Assembly: GCA_029287755.1 (NCBI GenBank)
Contig: JARFQM010000055.1
Location: forward strand, 1 to 6,645
Origin: Desulfofustis sp.
GTDB lineage: Bacteria > Desulfobacterota > Desulfobulbia > Desulfobulbales > Desulfocapsaceae
Direction: 5' to 3'
DNA: 6,645 nt
The position numbers were made by a program, and so were the translations under genes. The notes beneath the pieces are model-generated. The model was not told the DNA's origin and did not search any database. It saw nothing but the letters and a program-made list of their open reading frames with translations. Of this stretch, positions 6,200 to 6,645 are shown in pieces. The number at the start of each line of letters is the position of its first letter. Positions within the stretch are counted from its first letter, which is position 1.

Positions 6200-6645
6200 A
6201 TGGATAGAGTTGCGGAGTTTTTCTCAAGCGGGAGACGACTTTCTCCTGGCCGATGGTTACCAGAATGTCAAACATCGAGGGTCCCGCCAGCTGGCCGGTG
6301 ACCACCGTACGCATGCCGTTGATGATTACGCCCGGTTTCACGCCGGCCTGCTCGGCACAGACTCTGGCCAGCTTTTCCGTGTGCTCAACAGAGAAATCAG
6401 AGAGCTTTTCATAGTCGTCCGCCAGTTCAGGCAGCCACTGCTTGAGGCCAGGATGTTTGAGCACATTCTTGTTGAGCGGTTTCTCTTCTATGTCATACTC
6501 ATCGGAGAAATACGCCCGGCCCATGGTGGCAAAATCGGTAAGCACATGAAACCTGCTTCTTATCAGCTCGATGGTGTCAAGAAACCATCGGTGCCTGCCC
6601 CCATCGTAGTCGTCATGCCAGAGGCCGTGGCCGATGAGCACCTCT
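6198..6645 (-). CDS. gltX: Glutamyl-tRNA synthetase, C-terminal part (partial, 5' end outside window)
   Basis: The frame is open from the right window edge to a TGA at 6200-6198 and gives about 149 residues. It matches the C-terminal anticodon-binding helical domain of bacterial GluRS. A segment rich in Leu and aromatics ([19 protein letters not shown]) leads to [12 protein letters not shown]. Next comes the helix pair around [20 protein letters not shown], and then the characteristic end with [19 protein letters not shown] and [20 protein letters not shown]. The catalytic Rossmann domain with its HIGH and KMSKS motifs lies beyond the window, so its activity cannot be checked here. The GTG at 6641-6639 is an internal valine, not a start. 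GluRS attaches glutamate to tRNA-Glu. If it is discriminating, as expected where GlnRS is present, it should not charge tRNA-Gln, but that cannot be judged from this part. It lies immediately upstream of glnS. Confidence 0.9.
   Translation of the reverse strand, partial: EVLIGHGLWHDDYDGGRHRWFLDTIELIRSRFHVLTDFATMGRAYFSDEYDIEEKPLNKNVLKHPGLKQWLPELADDYEKLSDFSVEHTEKLARVCAEQAGVKPGVIINGMRTVVTGQLAGPSMFDILVTIGQEKVVSRLRKTPQLYP

Noticed and set aside
5524..6207. 227-codon open frame on the + strand
   Set aside because: It lies wholly antisense to glnS, whose motifs are full length and unambiguous. The translated product has no family features and reflects GC-rich codon bias of the true gene.

Overview
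The window is protein-coding along almost its whole length and looks like a bacterial chromosome of moderately high GC. Genes are tightly packed, with overlapping starts and stops and clear Shine-Dalgarno sites. I see no tRNA, rRNA, CRISPR, insertion sequence or phage gene. A bacterial-type glutaminyl-tRNA synthetase directly downstream of a glutamyl-tRNA synthetase is compatible with a Desulfobacterota (deltaproteobacterial) relative, with Gammaproteobacteria as the alternative. This lineage is an inference from memory of gene content, not a proven assignment.

The left two thirds (1-4344, + strand) form one apparent operon. It holds, in order, the 3' end of an unidentified gene with a very acidic C-terminal tail (1-153), an M20-family amidohydrolase with a TTG start (146-1381), a YbdK/GCS2-type carboxylate-amine ligase (1389-2495), a divergent gamma-glutamyltransferase-like Ntn-hydrolase without a signal peptide (2492-4018), and a small acidic protein with a C-terminal membrane anchor (4069-4344). 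Gaps are between -8 and +7 bases except before the last gene. That 50-base gap holds a 14-codon micro-ORF (4018-4062) in the same frame as the small protein, separated from it by one TAA codon.

Together the three enzymes could make, transfer and hydrolyse an amide or gamma-glutamyl bond on a small molecule. A GCS2 ligase activates a glutamate-like carboxylate and joins it to an amine, a GGT-like enzyme transfers or hydrolyses a gamma-glutamyl group, and an M20 enzyme removes an acyl or amino-acyl group. The product is unknown. This is the most interesting part of the window, because the GGT lacks the usual alpha-carboxylate-binding arginine context and appears cytoplasmic.

The right third (4498-6645, - strand) is a conventional translation operon. 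It holds the 3' part of gltX, running off the window edge, followed by a full-length glnS. The two operons converge on a 153-base intergenic region (4345-4497). This contains a perfect 7-bp inverted repeat but no textbook intrinsic terminator.
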